Shown: in pieces, positions 51,545-60,305 of the stretch
Layout of the letters: each line of letters begins with the position of its first letter
Position numbering within the stretch: position 1 is the stretch's first letter
Assembly (NCBI GenBank): GCA_040218045.1
Contig: JAVJQA010000019.1
Coordinates: 186,001-250,000 of the forward strand
DNA from: Marinoscillum sp040218045
GTDB lineage: Bacteria > Bacteroidota > Bacteroidia > Cytophagales > Cyclobacteriaceae
Reading direction: 5' to 3'
DNA: 64,000 nucleotides
Position numbers and translations under genes: made by a program
The notes under the pieces: generated by a model
Databases searched by the model: none
Told to the model about the DNA's origin: nothing
The model's input: only the letters and a program-made list of their open reading frames with translations

Positions 51545-51572
51545 AGCGGTTTAAGTTCAGGCTTTAACCGCT
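51545..51572 (+). terminator. Hairpin after the alpha/beta hydrolase gene
   Basis: AGCGGTT(T)AAG pairs with CTT(T)AACCGCT around a six-base loop, 30 bases after the stop codon. An outer CTCAAT/AATTGAG pair and a T-run (CCTTTTTTAT) follow. Confidence 0.55.
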
Positions 51573-51692
51573 CCTGCTTCTAATTGAGTATCCTTTTTTA
51601 TCAGAGAATGAAAATTGCAAACCAGACAGGGAGTCCGAACTGCATTGTATCACCTTGGAGCAATTTTCCTTTCGGTCTCCGGAACATTTACT

Positions 51693-51700
51693 TACCTTTG
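51693..51700 (+). promoter_or_regulatory. Possible -7 box of the HigBA operon
   Basis: TACCTTTG fits TAnnTTTG exactly and lies 25 bases before the higB start. It is followed at once by GGCGTTAGTAACG, a sequence like the GGCGTTA boundaries of the cassette-like genes at 35495 and 36172. Confidence 0.4.
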
Positions 51701-51724
51701 GCGTTAGTAACGTAATACGTTGGC

Positions 51725-52006
51725 ATGATTTTATCTTTTGGCTCCAAGGAGACTGAGAAAGTATGGAGCGGGGAACGAGTAAAAAAATGGCCCCAGAAAA
51801 TTCAGACTGTAGGAAGAAGAAAGCTAAGAATGCTTAATAACTCCCAGAATATAGCTGATTTAAGAATTCCTCCATCAAACAGACTTGAAAAATTAAGTGG
51901 GAACCTGAAGGATTTTTATAGCATCAGAATTAATGATCAATGGCGAATAGTTTTCATTGGGGAAGATGGAAATACGCAAGAAGTTGAGATAATTGATTAT
52001 CACTAA
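51725..52006 (+). CDS. higB: HigB-type mRNA interferase toxin
   Basis: A 93-residue RelE/HigB toxin. Marks are MILSFGSKETEKVWSGE at the start, RRKLRMLNNSQNIADLRIPPSNRLEKL and the late strand FYSIRINDQWRIVFIGEDG ending in EVEIIDYH. Such toxins cut mRNA on the ribosome. The gene comes first and the antitoxin follows after 9 bases, the usual HigBA order. GGCGTTAGTAACG lies about 20 bases ahead of the start, which hints that this pair too may once have been a cassette. Confidence 0.92.
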   Translation: MILSFGSKETEKVWSGERVKKWPQKIQTVGRRKLRMLNNSQNIADLRIPPSNRLEKLSGNLKDFYSIRINDQWRIVFIGEDGNTQEVEIIDYH

Positions 52007-52015
52007 AAAAATGAA

Positions 52016-52321
52016 ATGGACAAGCTACCGAACATACATCCAGGTGAGGTTCTCTCGGAAGAGTTTCTAAAACCATTGGGAATTACGGCTTACAGACTTT
52101 CAAAAGACCTTGGAATTCCTCAGACACGGGTGAGTGAGATATTGAAAAAGAATCGACGAATAACAGCTGATACGGCTTTAAGGTTGAGTCAATACTTTGG
52201 AACATCCCCCAAATTCTGGCTTGGACTTCAAGACGATTTCGACATTGAAGAAGAATCAGCGGCTAAAGCAAAGGAATTTGCGGCGATAGAGAAAATCACG
52301 ACAGCCCAACAGAAAATATAG
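52016..52321 (+). CDS. higA: HigA-type antitoxin
   Basis: A 101-residue HigA antitoxin. It begins with NIHPGEVLSEEFLKPLGIT, the family opening, followed by the helix-turn-helix (AYRLSKDLGIPQTRVSEILK), NRRITADTALRLSQYFGTSPKFWLGLQ, and an acidic tail. It should neutralise the upstream HigB toxin and repress the pair's promoter. Confidence 0.93.
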   Translation: MDKLPNIHPGEVLSEEFLKPLGITAYRLSKDLGIPQTRVSEILKKNRRITADTALRLSQYFGTSPKFWLGLQDDFDIEEESAAKAKEFAAIEKITTAQQKI

Positions 52322-52574
52322 CACATGCTCTACAGAGCTACTTGAAACTGCTATGCAAATCCGCTCCTCAGAAGAAATTTAATAAGTCCAGAGGCACTGT
52401 GTCAGGAACTCTATCGGTAAGCAAACGTTGCCCGGCCGTGTGAGGGAAAACTTCATGCACAGCCTGTCCCTGTGGGAGTTTGATGAAGGGGGCGCTGACT
52501 AGGCGTTCCCGACAGTTCTTATTTGCTATATTTATGGTGAATAGTGGGGCTGTCAGGCTCTACTCTACCAGACC

Positions 52575-52973
52575 ATGACTGCAGAACTCAAGATACGGAA
52601 CGGACAGCTTGAACTTACTGAGAACAATCAGACTCCATGGTCAATTGAAGCAAATTCCATTCTACTTATTGGGGAATATACAACAGAAGACGGCCCATTT
52701 GTGGATGACTACTTTTTCATATTTGGCAACTCAGACGGAACCCTTTACACAGTTTCTAACGACCATGCCAACGACCCGACTTTATGGATTGAACTTTCGA
52801 ACATTTTGAACAGCCATGTAAAACCCGAACTTGTCAACTCCACTCATTTCAACTCTCGGATTATGTTTCCTGAAAATTTGATTGGTGAACCACTTTTCAA
52901 CTTAATCACTTCTGGGTCTGGAGAGTTTGAACTTTCTGAACAGGCAAGCGCGCAACTAAAGAACGGTCTGTAA
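52575..52973 (+). CDS. Unknown small protein
   Basis: A 132-residue soluble acidic protein with no signal peptide. Visible stretches are WSIEANSILLIGEYTTEDG, DDYFFIFGNSDGTLYTVSN and ISGSGEFEL-like strands, suggesting one alpha/beta domain. I do not recognise a family. The start is assigned at the first ATG; the frame is well used and the codon use is like that of its neighbours. It stands alone in the repeat-rich accessory stretch after HigBA. Its stop codon lies inside GTAAC, as in the DUF2199 cassette, but no matching GTTAC core was found upstream. Confidence 0.6.
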   Translation: MTAELKIRNGQLELTENNQTPWSIEANSILLIGEYTTEDGPFVDDYFFIFGNSDGTLYTVSNDHANDPTLWIELSNILNSHVKPELVNSTHFNSRIMFPENLIGEPLFNLITSGSGEFELSEQASAQLKNGL

Positions 52974-53025
52974 CATTGGATAGAGACGAATAGCCTTTAC
53001 TACCTTCAAGCTATCTTCTCTGCAA

Positions 53026-53144
53026 CCTGATCACTAAATCTGCCCTGGGAAACTGAGCGGTTATCTGCTGAGTGATTTATGCAGGATCAGGAAATTTTCA
53101 GAACGCAGTGCGAACTTGCCAGTTGTGTCTCACGGCAGATTTAG
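53026..53144. repeat. Interlaced inverted repeats in a 359-base gap
   Basis: CCTGATC (53026-53032) pairs with GATCAGG (about 53084-53090), and CTAAATCTGCC (53034-53044) is the exact complement of GGCAGATTTAG (53134-53144). The gap 52974-53332 otherwise holds nothing I can name. Confidence 0.35.
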
Positions 53145-53332
53145 CTACTTTAGATTTTTATTAAATTTGAGGGGTCACTCGTTCTTTCCGGTCATAATCA
53201 GCAATCACTGCAAATTGTAAACCTTGAAACAAACTCCATATATCAGATTCATAATTTGTGCGGCAGATTTCACTGGATTGTGCTCTTTACAAGCTATGAG
53301 TATACAGCCAATAGTCCTTTCCTAACTACAGC

Positions 53333-54049
53333 ATGAGATATTTTCTCGTTTCATTGGTTCTTATATTGTTCACCTTCGAATTAAGGTCTCAGGTGTTCAA
53401 TGAAATTGAAATTGCAGCTCAGAATCATGACGAACCTCCAGGAAAAAAACGCCATTTTCAGACACACCAACTTACATTCAGCTTGAACGAGGGCGTTTTA
53501 ATTCTTTCTGAATACAGAATTTCTAAATCAAAAGTGAATCATTCTAAAGAGGTAATTCCCAAATATTTAGTTGACAGTCTATCAAATCTTCTTAAAACCC
53601 CTGTAAGTACTTTTAATATTAAGAATGGACAAGGTGACAAAGACATTTACACATTGGATTTAGACAGTCTCGAATTTTGTCAGTCTTTTAATGATTTAAA
53701 AAGAATCGTAATGGGGGGATTTATAATTAATGTAAAAGTAAAGAACACTAACATCAGATTACTAGAATTTGAATTTGATACTACGTATCCTGATAGTTTA
53801 GACCTTCAGAAGTTCTTAACGCTTTATCCTCTTCTTCAAAATAGACTGCCAGAAAAATTTCCTGGCGCAGGATTATTTGATAATAAGTTTCTAATGGAAA
53901 AAGTATTTGACTATCAGGAAGTGATTCAATGTGAAGATTATTACTATCATGAGTTTGTAAACGCACATCCAGAGCGAACTCCTCAACAGAACCGAACACG
54001 GGAAGGATGGAACTTTGAAGGTTACTTAAAAAATAGAAAGGGCAATTAA
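53333..54049 (+). CDS. Unknown exported protein
   Basis: A 238-residue protein with an N-terminal signal peptide (FLVSLVLILFTFELRSQ). The mature part is mixed alpha/beta without a known motif (LTFSLNEGVLILSEYRISKSK, LDLDSLEFCQSFNDLKRIVMGG). It ends in a basic tail (RTPQQNRTREGWNFEGYLKN). It is probably periplasmic. No partner or family is recognised. It is followed by dispersed repeat copy C. Confidence 0.65.
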   Translation: MRYFLVSLVLILFTFELRSQVFNEIEIAAQNHDEPPGKKRHFQTHQLTFSLNEGVLILSEYRISKSKVNHSKEVIPKYLVDSLSNLLKTPVSTFNIKNGQGDKDIYTLDLDSLEFCQSFNDLKRIVMGGFIINVKVKNTNIRLLEFEFDTTYPDSLDLQKFLTLYPLLQNRLPEKFPGAGLFDNKFLMEKVFDYQEVIQCEDYYYHEFVNAHPERTPQQNRTREGWNFEGYLKNRKGN

Positions 54050-54079
54050 CAGTATTGGGGATATGGCCTTACAGCCCAT

Positions 54080-54244
54080 GAAATTCACGAGCTAAAAGAT
54101 TACTTGCCATTCAGACAAGGTTCCGTTATTTTAGAGGAATGTTATTCCCTCAATTCTTTGCGTATTTATCGGATTTGGGATAGCTGTTATTGATTTCTGT
54201 GCACGTTTGGTTCATAATAACGGATCAATAGCACCATAATAAAT
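54080..54244 (+). repeat. Dispersed intergenic repeat, copy C
   Basis: It reads AAATTCACGAGCTAAAAGATT, then TTGCCATTC, AAGGTTCCGTTATTTTAGAG, GGATTTGGGATAGCTGTTATTG, TGTGCACGTTTGG and ends CGGATCAATAGCACCATAAT. It matches copy B along about 165 bases. It ends 22 bases before the start of the next gene. Confidence 0.7.
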
Positions 54245-54266
54245 GTCGGACATAATTTAAACTACT

Positions 54267-54647
54267 ATGAAAAATATTGGGTTGAAAATCACTACTGGAG
54301 CTTTGGGAGTAACTCTACTTTTTATTGTTTTATTGTCTGTTCAAACTGTTCCAAAACCAACCCTTGAAAACTCTGTAAAAATTGAGGGGCAACTCTTGAA
54401 CATTTTAGCCGATCAACAAACGAAAGATCTGGTTTTTGAGATTGCAGGACATACAGGAACATATTATATTAATAGAGGTCTCGAACTTGAAATCAATGTT
54501 GACGAGCTAAAAGAAGAAATCTTGAACGAGGATGTTTCTGTGTACTACGTGAAAACTTCCAACTTGATAGCAAATGCGACCAATACCCAACATATTTCGC
54601 GAATCGCGTTAAGAAACAAGGTATTATATGATGAAATAGAGCAATAA
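54267..54647 (+). CDS. Unknown small single-pass membrane protein
   Basis: A 126-residue protein with one N-terminal membrane helix (ITTGALGVTLLFIVLLSVQ) and a small periplasmic beta domain (VKIEGQLLNILADQQTKDLVF, TGTYYINRGLELEINVDELK, VSVYYVKTSNLI). The layout resembles that of the next gene at 54824. No family is recognised. Repeat copy C lies directly upstream and copy D directly downstream. Confidence 0.65.
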   Translation: MKNIGLKITTGALGVTLLFIVLLSVQTVPKPTLENSVKIEGQLLNILADQQTKDLVFEIAGHTGTYYINRGLELEINVDELKEEILNEDVSVYYVKTSNLIANATNTQHISRIALRNKVLYDEIEQ

Positions 54648-54677
54648 CTATGTTTTTTGCCGGCCTTTTGCTTATTC

Positions 54678-54790
54678 CGGCCAATAATTCTGTGAGTAAA
54701 AAATTGTCATTAAGCCAAGGTTCCGTTATTTTGGAGGACGGTTATTCTCTCATCCCTTATTTATTCAACGGATTTGAGATACAGTTATTG
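54678..54790 (+). repeat. Dispersed intergenic repeat, copy D
   Basis: CGGCCAATAATTCTG, then TTGTCATTAAGCCAAGGTTCC, GTTATTTTGGAGGACGGTTA and TTCTCTCATCCCTTATTTATT are nearly identical to copy B. The right third is lost after GGATTTGAGAT. It lies 34 bases before the gene at 54824. Confidence 0.7.
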
Positions 54791-54823
54791 AACGGAACGT
54801 AATTTTCCAACCTCACTGCATAA

Positions 54824-55321
54824 ATGAAAAAGACCTACAATATCTATTTTAAGTCCTTGGTCGGAATTGCTACGATAATTGGACTTGGAATTTTATTACT
54901 TAACAGATCTGCTAAAACAAAACAGGATTTTATAGAAATCAGTGGGTCAATTCACTATTTGGATCAAGAATATCAGAATCTCCCAATAAGGAACAAGGGC
55001 AAGTACAAGTATTTAGTAATTGATGGAACAGAACGAGTCTTTGAAATCTTTGTAGGAACTGATCCAGGTGACTTTAGCCCTAAACTTTCAAGAATTGATG
55101 AGCTCACGGTTGGAGACACAGTAAAATTATACTATGATGACAATTCTTATACCAGGGGTGAACTGGTTAACAGCTTGACAAGATTTATTGACAAATCAGG
55201 AGAACCGTATTTCATAGAGAATTCTGGAACTGATAAAACATTGGGATTTGTGGTTTTAGCTCTAGGCGGAATTTTATTGATTGTTGTTTTCACATTAAAG
55301 TTCGCTGGAAGGATCTACTAA
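54824..55321 (+). CDS. Unknown two-helix membrane protein (DUF3592-like layout)
   Basis: A 165-residue protein with a membrane helix at each end (SLVGIATIIGLGILLL and LGFVVLALGGILLIVVFTLKF). Between them is a soluble domain of about 100 residues (IEISGSIHYLDQEY, LSRIDELTVGDTVKLYYDDN). The layout of a GDTVKVYYDP-type motif between two helices is like DUF3592 proteins. Function is unknown. It resembles the gene at 54267 in build and in having a copy of the dispersed repeat just upstream. Confidence 0.65.
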   Translation: MKKTYNIYFKSLVGIATIIGLGILLLNRSAKTKQDFIEISGSIHYLDQEYQNLPIRNKGKYKYLVIDGTERVFEIFVGTDPGDFSPKLSRIDELTVGDTVKLYYDDNSYTRGELVNSLTRFIDKSGEPYFIENSGTDKTLGFVVLALGGILLIVVFTLKFAGRIY

Positions 55322-55629
55322 TCAGGATGTAACGGTCACTTAAGTTGCATATGCCAATAATTTAGCTTTCGTGTACTACGGGATGGTCTTTTCCAACTTG
55401 AGCTATTTCTCTTAACCCTTTTGAAGACCAGAAGTAATCGAAGCGAATTTGCTACTAAAGAAAAATAGCTGACTGGTAACCGATCCCGGATCGAAATATT
55501 TCTCCCAAGACTTTGATTTGACTTTTTTGGAACCTGACCTTCCGGCGTTGCTCAAATATACCCTGAGGACGGTATATTTTGGTGACACCGGCACATCTAG
55601 CTTTGAGTAATATTCAAACAGCTATACAC
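55322..55629. other. Gap of about 300 bases without recognisable content
   Basis: No gene-like frame, hairpin with T-run or known repeat was seen in this stretch. Confidence 0.4.
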
Positions 55630-56202
55630 ATGATACGAACCTCACACATTTTAAGCAATCTTACTTATTTACGTTTTCCGGGTATTGCCGGAATATTGAT
55701 TAAGTCAGCAATGCTATTGCTGGTGCTAGCCATGCTCTCTTGTAAAGAGGGGGATGAACCAGATGCGCTGATCGAGTGCTCTACGTTTGATGTCGGGAGA
55801 AACGCCGTGCTAGACGCTGAAGAGAGCGATCAAAAATGTGTCTACGGAGTGGCCAACTACAACCTCATATCAGACTTGTCAGGTGAGGATGGAGAGTCGA
55901 TATACTTCAAGTTGAACGGTGACTTTTCTGTCACTTTCACTACTTACGAATCTTACTACAATGATGAGAATATGTGGGTTAATGAAAGTAATGGGATCTT
56001 CGAAGTGGGTATGGAGTATCATGGTGATGCCCGTACTGGTAATGCTACCTTCTTCTCTGATGCCAAACTAGAGATCACCAGTATTGATAGAGTCAACAGA
56101 CTAATCACAGGCAAGATTACCAGTCAGGCGCCTATTCGCTGGGAGTCAGCTACTCCAGTCATGGGATATGCCATCTTCATCTTTACCGATCTCAAAATTT
56201 AG
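55630..56202 (+). CDS. Unknown lipoprotein
   Basis: A lipoprotein of about 190 residues with lipobox AMLSCKEG. The ATG at 55630 is chosen because the frame upstream (to 55579) adds nothing signal-like; an ATG at 55711 would give the shortest signal peptide. The mature part is beta-rich and acidic (YNLISDLSGEDGESIYFKLNG, GDARTGNATFFSDAKLEITSI). No known domain is seen. It may be a small surface beta-sandwich. The neighbour downstream is another lipoprotein, separated by 238 bases. Confidence 0.65.
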   Translation: MIRTSHILSNLTYLRFPGIAGILIKSAMLLLVLAMLSCKEGDEPDALIECSTFDVGRNAVLDAEESDQKCVYGVANYNLISDLSGEDGESIYFKLNGDFSVTFTTYESYYNDENMWVNESNGIFEVGMEYHGDARTGNATFFSDAKLEITSIDRVNRLITGKITSQAPIRWESATPVMGYAIFIFTDLKI

Positions 56203-56440
56203 TAGACCCCTGAAAACACTTGGACCCCGGCTACAAATGATTAAAGTATATACAAAATAATAATTGCGTTCACTTTGTGGATAGGTATGGGCGGCATGCG
56301 TGGTTGTCAGAGGAAGAACCTGCTGAACTGGGTGCTTGTGCGGACAACCGCTGGGCTACAGTAGATAGAAATGGGGAGTAGGTTTGTTTTGGAGACCTCA
56401 CAGCGGTGTTTGATTGTAATTCTTTAATTCATTGATAGAT

Positions 56441-58288
56441 ATGAAACGATACATTTTTAGAATTTTGTTGTTACTGGCGGTGCCCACTATTGCATCACTG
56501 ATGTCATGTGGCAATGACGAGCCTGTTGGGCCAACAGGTGGTAATGGCAATGTGACCGCTGAGGTGCTGATGGAGTCGCCTTCCTTTTTTAAAGCAACGA
56601 GAATGGCTGTAAGTGAGAATGGGCAATATGTCATCGCCACACTTGATACCCAGTTTGATGGTAGTCAGCGAAATCCGGAGTACTACTTTTCCAGTGATGG
56701 AGGGGAGAGTTTCACACAGGATAATAACCTAAAAGATTATGAGGCCGTCAGCAATGATGGAAAAGTGCTCATGAAGAATAGTTTGGTCGATTTGCAAACC
56801 AATGCCAGTAGTTCATTTTCTACCAATACCAATGTAGAAGCCATATTGAGTCCGGATGGCACTGTTTTTTTCGTAGATGAGGATCCGGATAACAGTTTTG
56901 CGCTAACACTTTATAAATTTAAGAATAATGTCAAAGAGAGCACGGGTATTGCAAGTCCCAGCCTCAGCGGCACATTGATGTATGACCAGGGAGCAATCGG
57001 AATTTTTAGCTACTACGGCCGCAATATGAGTGAGTATGAAATCGCATCAAATACACTAAAGGAAAGAACCCGCCCGGCATTTGATGAAAGGGCCATTAGT
57101 GGCTTATACTCTATTGTTAATTACAACACCCCCAACTATTCTCAAGGTTACTGGTCGATAGCTTCTACCGAGGGAGCGGTGGTTATTTCGCCGGATGATC
57201 AACTGACCTATTATTTTTATGAAGTTGACTATAAGTATGCAGACAGTCCTGTAAGGACATTGCTGCACGGGAATAAACTTTACCTGCAATTGTATAATTA
57301 CAACTCATTTCTCCAGGGCGAGGGGCGGTTTGATTCATTTGAAACTTCCAATGGAGCCCTGATAAGCAATGACCGGGACTGGCCGATGATCAAAGCTGGT
57401 GATCATTTGTATTACTCCGGATTTATAGAAGATGGCAATAGAGGCTACGATAATCTGGTAAAAGAGAGTGCCACAGGCAAAACATACCTCAACTCACCAT
57501 TAACTCTGGCCGACTATAATTTTTCATTGCGCTATGTGGCCAAAGTAGGGGAGAAGGTGTACTATCTGGATAAAGAATATGACACCTCATCCGGCAAGTA
57601 TTCCACCTCACCATTTGAGAAGATCAATTATGTCTATTCTGAACCTGGTAAAACCATTGCCTATGCAACCAATGGCACCTTCCTATCCACTGATAATGGA
57701 AACTCCTGGAGGTTGGAAAGTGATACAGAACCATCGATGCAGTTTGTGATCAAAAGTGACGCAGGTGGCTACTATGGCATGCAGTACGCTACGTTTCTCT
57801 ATTATTTTGGAGGTACAGGGTTTAGCACTCCGGCCTTCAGCCTGCATACTTATTCATCTACAGATGGCATCACCTGGCAATCTATTGCCAGCTATCCGCA
57901 GATCACCGGAGGCAATCCACCCGGAGGTATCAGTCCGGTTGGTGAGATTCTTTATATAACCAATGCTAATCCGCTGGGTAATCCCGACTATTTTACGAAC
58001 CTGAGTAATGATGCCGGTTTTAGTTTTACAACAAGCTCAACAAACGGGCAGATTGTACAGAATGAGCCAGGTTTATATCAAACTTATAATGTCATCAATG
58101 GCAGACATGTGGCCTTTACCAATAACCCCATATTTAAAGCGTTCAATTGTAATGATTTTGTCGGAGGCTGTACGGGATATGAGGTAGAGGGTATTGCGAT
58201 TGATTACCTCACCGGAGTTCCGCACTACACCCCAGAAGGTCATGCAGTGGTAGCATCCACAGCGGTTTATGAGATCAAAGGACTGTAG
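56441..58288 (+). CDS. Large unknown lipoprotein with BNR/Asp-box-like repeats
   Basis: A 615-residue lipoprotein (ASLMSCGNDEP) starting at the ATG at 56441. After a Gly/Pro linker the protein consists of beta repeats with Asp-box-like turns: YYFSSDGGESFTQDNN, FLSTDNGNSWRLES, YSSTDGITWQSIAS, LSNDAGFSF. Such S-x-D-x-G-x-x-W turns mark propellers of the sialidase/BNR type, but the catalytic residues of sialidases are not visible. It is probably a surface propeller protein of unknown ligand. A clear terminator follows. Confidence 0.72.
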   Translation: MKRYIFRILLLLAVPTIASLMSCGNDEPVGPTGGNGNVTAEVLMESPSFFKATRMAVSENGQYVIATLDTQFDGSQRNPEYYFSSDGGESFTQDNNLKDYEAVSNDGKVLMKNSLVDLQTNASSSFSTNTNVEAILSPDGTVFFVDEDPDNSFALTLYKFKNNVKESTGIASPSLSGTLMYDQGAIGIFSYYGRNMSEYEIASNTLKERTRPAFDERAISGLYSIVNYNTPNYSQGYWSIASTEGAVVISPDDQLTYYFYEVDYKYADSPVRTLLHGNKLYLQLYNYNSFLQGEGRFDSFETSNGALISNDRDWPMIKAGDHLYYSGFIEDGNRGYDNLVKESATGKTYLNSPLTLADYNFSLRYVAKVGEKVYYLDKEYDTSSGKYSTSPFEKINYVYSEPGKTIAYATNGTFLSTDNGNSWRLESDTEPSMQFVIKSDAGGYYGMQYATFLYYFGGTGFSTPAFSLHTYSSTDGITWQSIASYPQITGGNPPGGISPVGEILYITNANPLGNPDYFTNLSNDAGFSFTTSSTNGQIVQNEPGLYQTYNVINGRHVAFTNNPIFKAFNCNDFVGGCTGYEVEGIAIDYLTGVPHYTPEGHAVVASTAVYEIKGL

Positions 58289-58323
58289 TAGGATGAGAGG
58301 CTGAGTAAACCGAATTTAGCCTC

Positions 58324-58352
58324 TTGATTGGGCACTATTGCATTGCGCCCTT
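58324..58352. repeat. GCATTGCGCCC repeat, copy 2
   Basis: TTGATTGGGCACTATTGCATTGCGCCC is nearly identical to 60253-60281 and shares the ATTGCATTGCGCC half with the hairpin at 33570. Here the left arm is degenerate. Confidence 0.5.
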
Positions 58353-58409
58353 AACTTTCGAAGTGCATTTCTAATGCTGCTTGCTGCACTTTATTTTCAA
58401 AGGATGATC

Positions 58410-58453
58410 GAAGCTCCTATGACAATTGTCACAGGGTGAGGGAGCTTTCTTTT
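58410..58453 (+). terminator. Intrinsic terminator after the large lipoprotein gene
   Basis: AAGCTCC (58411-58417) pairs with GGAGCTT (58441-58447), with an internal TGACAATTGTCA palindrome in the loop and the T-rich run TTTCTTTT after the stem. Confidence 0.6.
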
Positions 58454-58685
58454 CGATCTAAAAGATATTTACAGCGTACCTGCCATTTGATCACAGGGTG
58501 GCTGAATGCACTCTCCATTGCGATCAGAAAGCCTTATTCTACCTGATTACTATTCACATCAATCATCAACCTCAGAATTGCTCTTCTAGCCCTATCTTTG
58601 GATCACGCGACTTAAAAAACGTCAATTAGTTCGCCGATTAACTGACAATTCCTAAGCAAGGGTGAATTCAAACTAAAAAAGGAGG

Positions 58686-58778
58686 ATGATTAAAGGAGAA
58701 ACCAATACAACCGTTTTACCAGTTTCCCTGGCAAGTAGCAGTCTTATGAACCATGTTGTAAGCGAGGACAAAGGATGA
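58686..58778 (+). CDS. Possible 30-codon leader peptide coupled to the antiporter gene
   Basis: ATG at 58686, right after AAAAAAGGAGG, opens a 30-codon frame (MIKGETNTTVLPVSLASSSL...). It ends with TGA overlapping the antiporter start as ATGA. The overlap is the sort seen in translational coupling. The Shine-Dalgarno-like AGGAGG touches the ATG with no spacer, which is unfavourable, and such motifs are little used in this phylum. The peptide may be fortuitous. Confidence 0.3.
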   Translation: MIKGETNTTVLPVSLASSSLMNHVVSEDKG

Positions 58779-60244
58779 GCTTAACAATTGAAAATATAGT
58801 ATTGGTAGGCTCCTTGTTACTCCTTGTCAGTATAATAGCGGGTAAGACTTCCTACAAGTTTGGTGTCCCTACCTTATTGCTTTTTTTGGCCATTGGAATG
58901 TTGGCTGGTTCTGACGGCATTGGTGGTATCCATTTTGACGATCCGAAGCTCGCCCAGTTCATAGGTATTGTTTCACTTAACTTTATTTTGTTTTCTGGCG
59001 GGCTAGACACAAGCTGGGAGGCTGTCAAACCCATTCTTTGGGAAGGAGTTACACTATCGACATTAGGCGTTTTGTTTACGGCAATTTCTCTTGGCACTTT
59101 CGTATGGTTTATTACTGACTTTACAATCTATGAAAGCTTGTTGTTAGGTTCGATTGTGTCTTCTACAGATGCAGCGGCTGTTTTTTCCATACTAAGGTCA
59201 AAAAGCCTGGCTCTTAAAACCAATCTTAGGCCCACTTTGGAGCTGGAAAGTGGAAGTAATGACCCAATGGCATACGTGCTGACATTCGCCTTTTTGACCC
59301 TGGTAGTTCATCAGGATCAAAGCTTTATATCTATCCTTCCACTGTTTTTCCAACAAATGATTTTAGGTGGAATTGCCGGGTTTGCTTTTGGCATGCTGAG
59401 CAAGTTTATCATCAACAGGATAAAACTTGATTTTGAAGGACTTTACCCTGTTTTAGTAATAGCCCTGATGTTCATTACATTTTCAGCTACAGATTTTGTA
59501 GGTGGTAACGGGTTTCTGGCTATTTACATTTGTGCAGTTTATTTGGGAAACCAGGATTTGATCCATAAAAAGACCATTCTAAAAATGTTTGATGGTTTGG
59601 CCTGGTTAATGCAGATTGTCCTGTTTCTCACTTTGGGCTTACTCGTATTCCCATCTGAAATCATTCCATATATTGGCATTGGCCTTCTTATTTCATTGTT
59701 CCTGATTATTGTAGCCCGACCTACTGGGGTATTTCTCAGTCTGATGTTTTTTAAAATGAAACTGAGAAGAAGATTTTATATTTCGTGGGTAGGTCTGCGA
59801 GGAGCTGTACCCATTGTATTTGCTACCTATCCACTACTTGCAGGAATTGACAAAGCCAATATGATTTTTAATATTGTGTTTTTCATTTCAGTTACGTCTG
59901 TATTAATTCAGGGAACTACGCTCTCCATCGTTGCGAAGTGGTTGAAAGTTGCCTTGCCAGAGAAAGCCAAAAAGATTACAGAAATAGATAAGCTCGTGTT
60001 GGAATTACCTAAGTCAACACTTCAAGAATTTGAGATTTCACCAGACTACCCTGTCGTAAACAAAAGAATTATTGATATGAATTTCCCCAAATCAGCATTT
60101 ATTGCAATGATTAGGAGAAACGATGAATTCATAAGGCCGGGTGGTTCAACGGTCGTGGAGGCGAAGGACGTATTGATGGTTCTGGCAGATAGTGAGGAAG
60201 ATTTTGATATGGTGGAGAAGTGCCTGTCCAAATCCATTCATTAG
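58775..60244 (+). CDS. K+/H+ antiporter, NhaP2/CPA1 type
   Basis: A 489-residue inner-membrane antiporter. About 12 helices span residues 1-390, with the CPA1 marks GMLAGSDGIGGI, FSGGLDT, LGSIVSSTDAAAVFSIL, LELESGSNDPMAYVL (the paired acidic residues of the ion site) and WVGLRGAVPIVFA. Residues about 400-489 form a TrkA-C-type regulatory domain (LPEKAKKITEIDKLVLELP, VEAKDVLMVLADSEEDF). This build is that of the bacterial NhaP2/CvrA potassium-proton antiporters, which protect against high cytoplasmic K+ and acid or osmotic shifts. Confidence 0.9.
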   Translation: MSLTIENIVLVGSLLLLVSIIAGKTSYKFGVPTLLLFLAIGMLAGSDGIGGIHFDDPKLAQFIGIVSLNFILFSGGLDTSWEAVKPILWEGVTLSTLGVLFTAISLGTFVWFITDFTIYESLLLGSIVSSTDAAAVFSILRSKSLALKTNLRPTLELESGSNDPMAYVLTFAFLTLVVHQDQSFISILPLFFQQMILGGIAGFAFGMLSKFIINRIKLDFEGLYPVLVIALMFITFSATDFVGGNGFLAIYICAVYLGNQDLIHKKTILKMFDGLAWLMQIVLFLTLGLLVFPSEIIPYIGIGLLISLFLIIVARPTGVFLSLMFFKMKLRRRFYISWVGLRGAVPIVFATYPLLAGIDKANMIFNIVFFISVTSVLIQGTTLSIVAKWLKVALPEKAKKITEIDKLVLELPKSTLQEFEISPDYPVVNKRIIDMNFPKSAFIAMIRRNDEFIRPGGSTVVEAKDVLMVLADSEEDFDMVEKCLSKSIH

Positions 60245-60252
60245 AAACAACC

Positions 60253-60281
60253 TTTGATTGGGTACTATTGCATTGCGCCCT
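60253..60281. repeat. GCATTGCGCCC repeat, copy 3
   Basis: TTTGATTGGGTACTATTGCATTGCGCCC follows the antiporter stop codon by about 10 bases and differs by one base from the copy at 58324. Confidence 0.5.
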
Positions 60282-60305
60282 TGGTTTTTAGAACTGTTTT
60301 GAATA

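Noticed and set aside
56203..56440. Possible gene remnant reading RHAWLSEEEPAELGACADN in one frame
   Set aside because: Too short, without start, and no family recognised; chance cannot be excluded.
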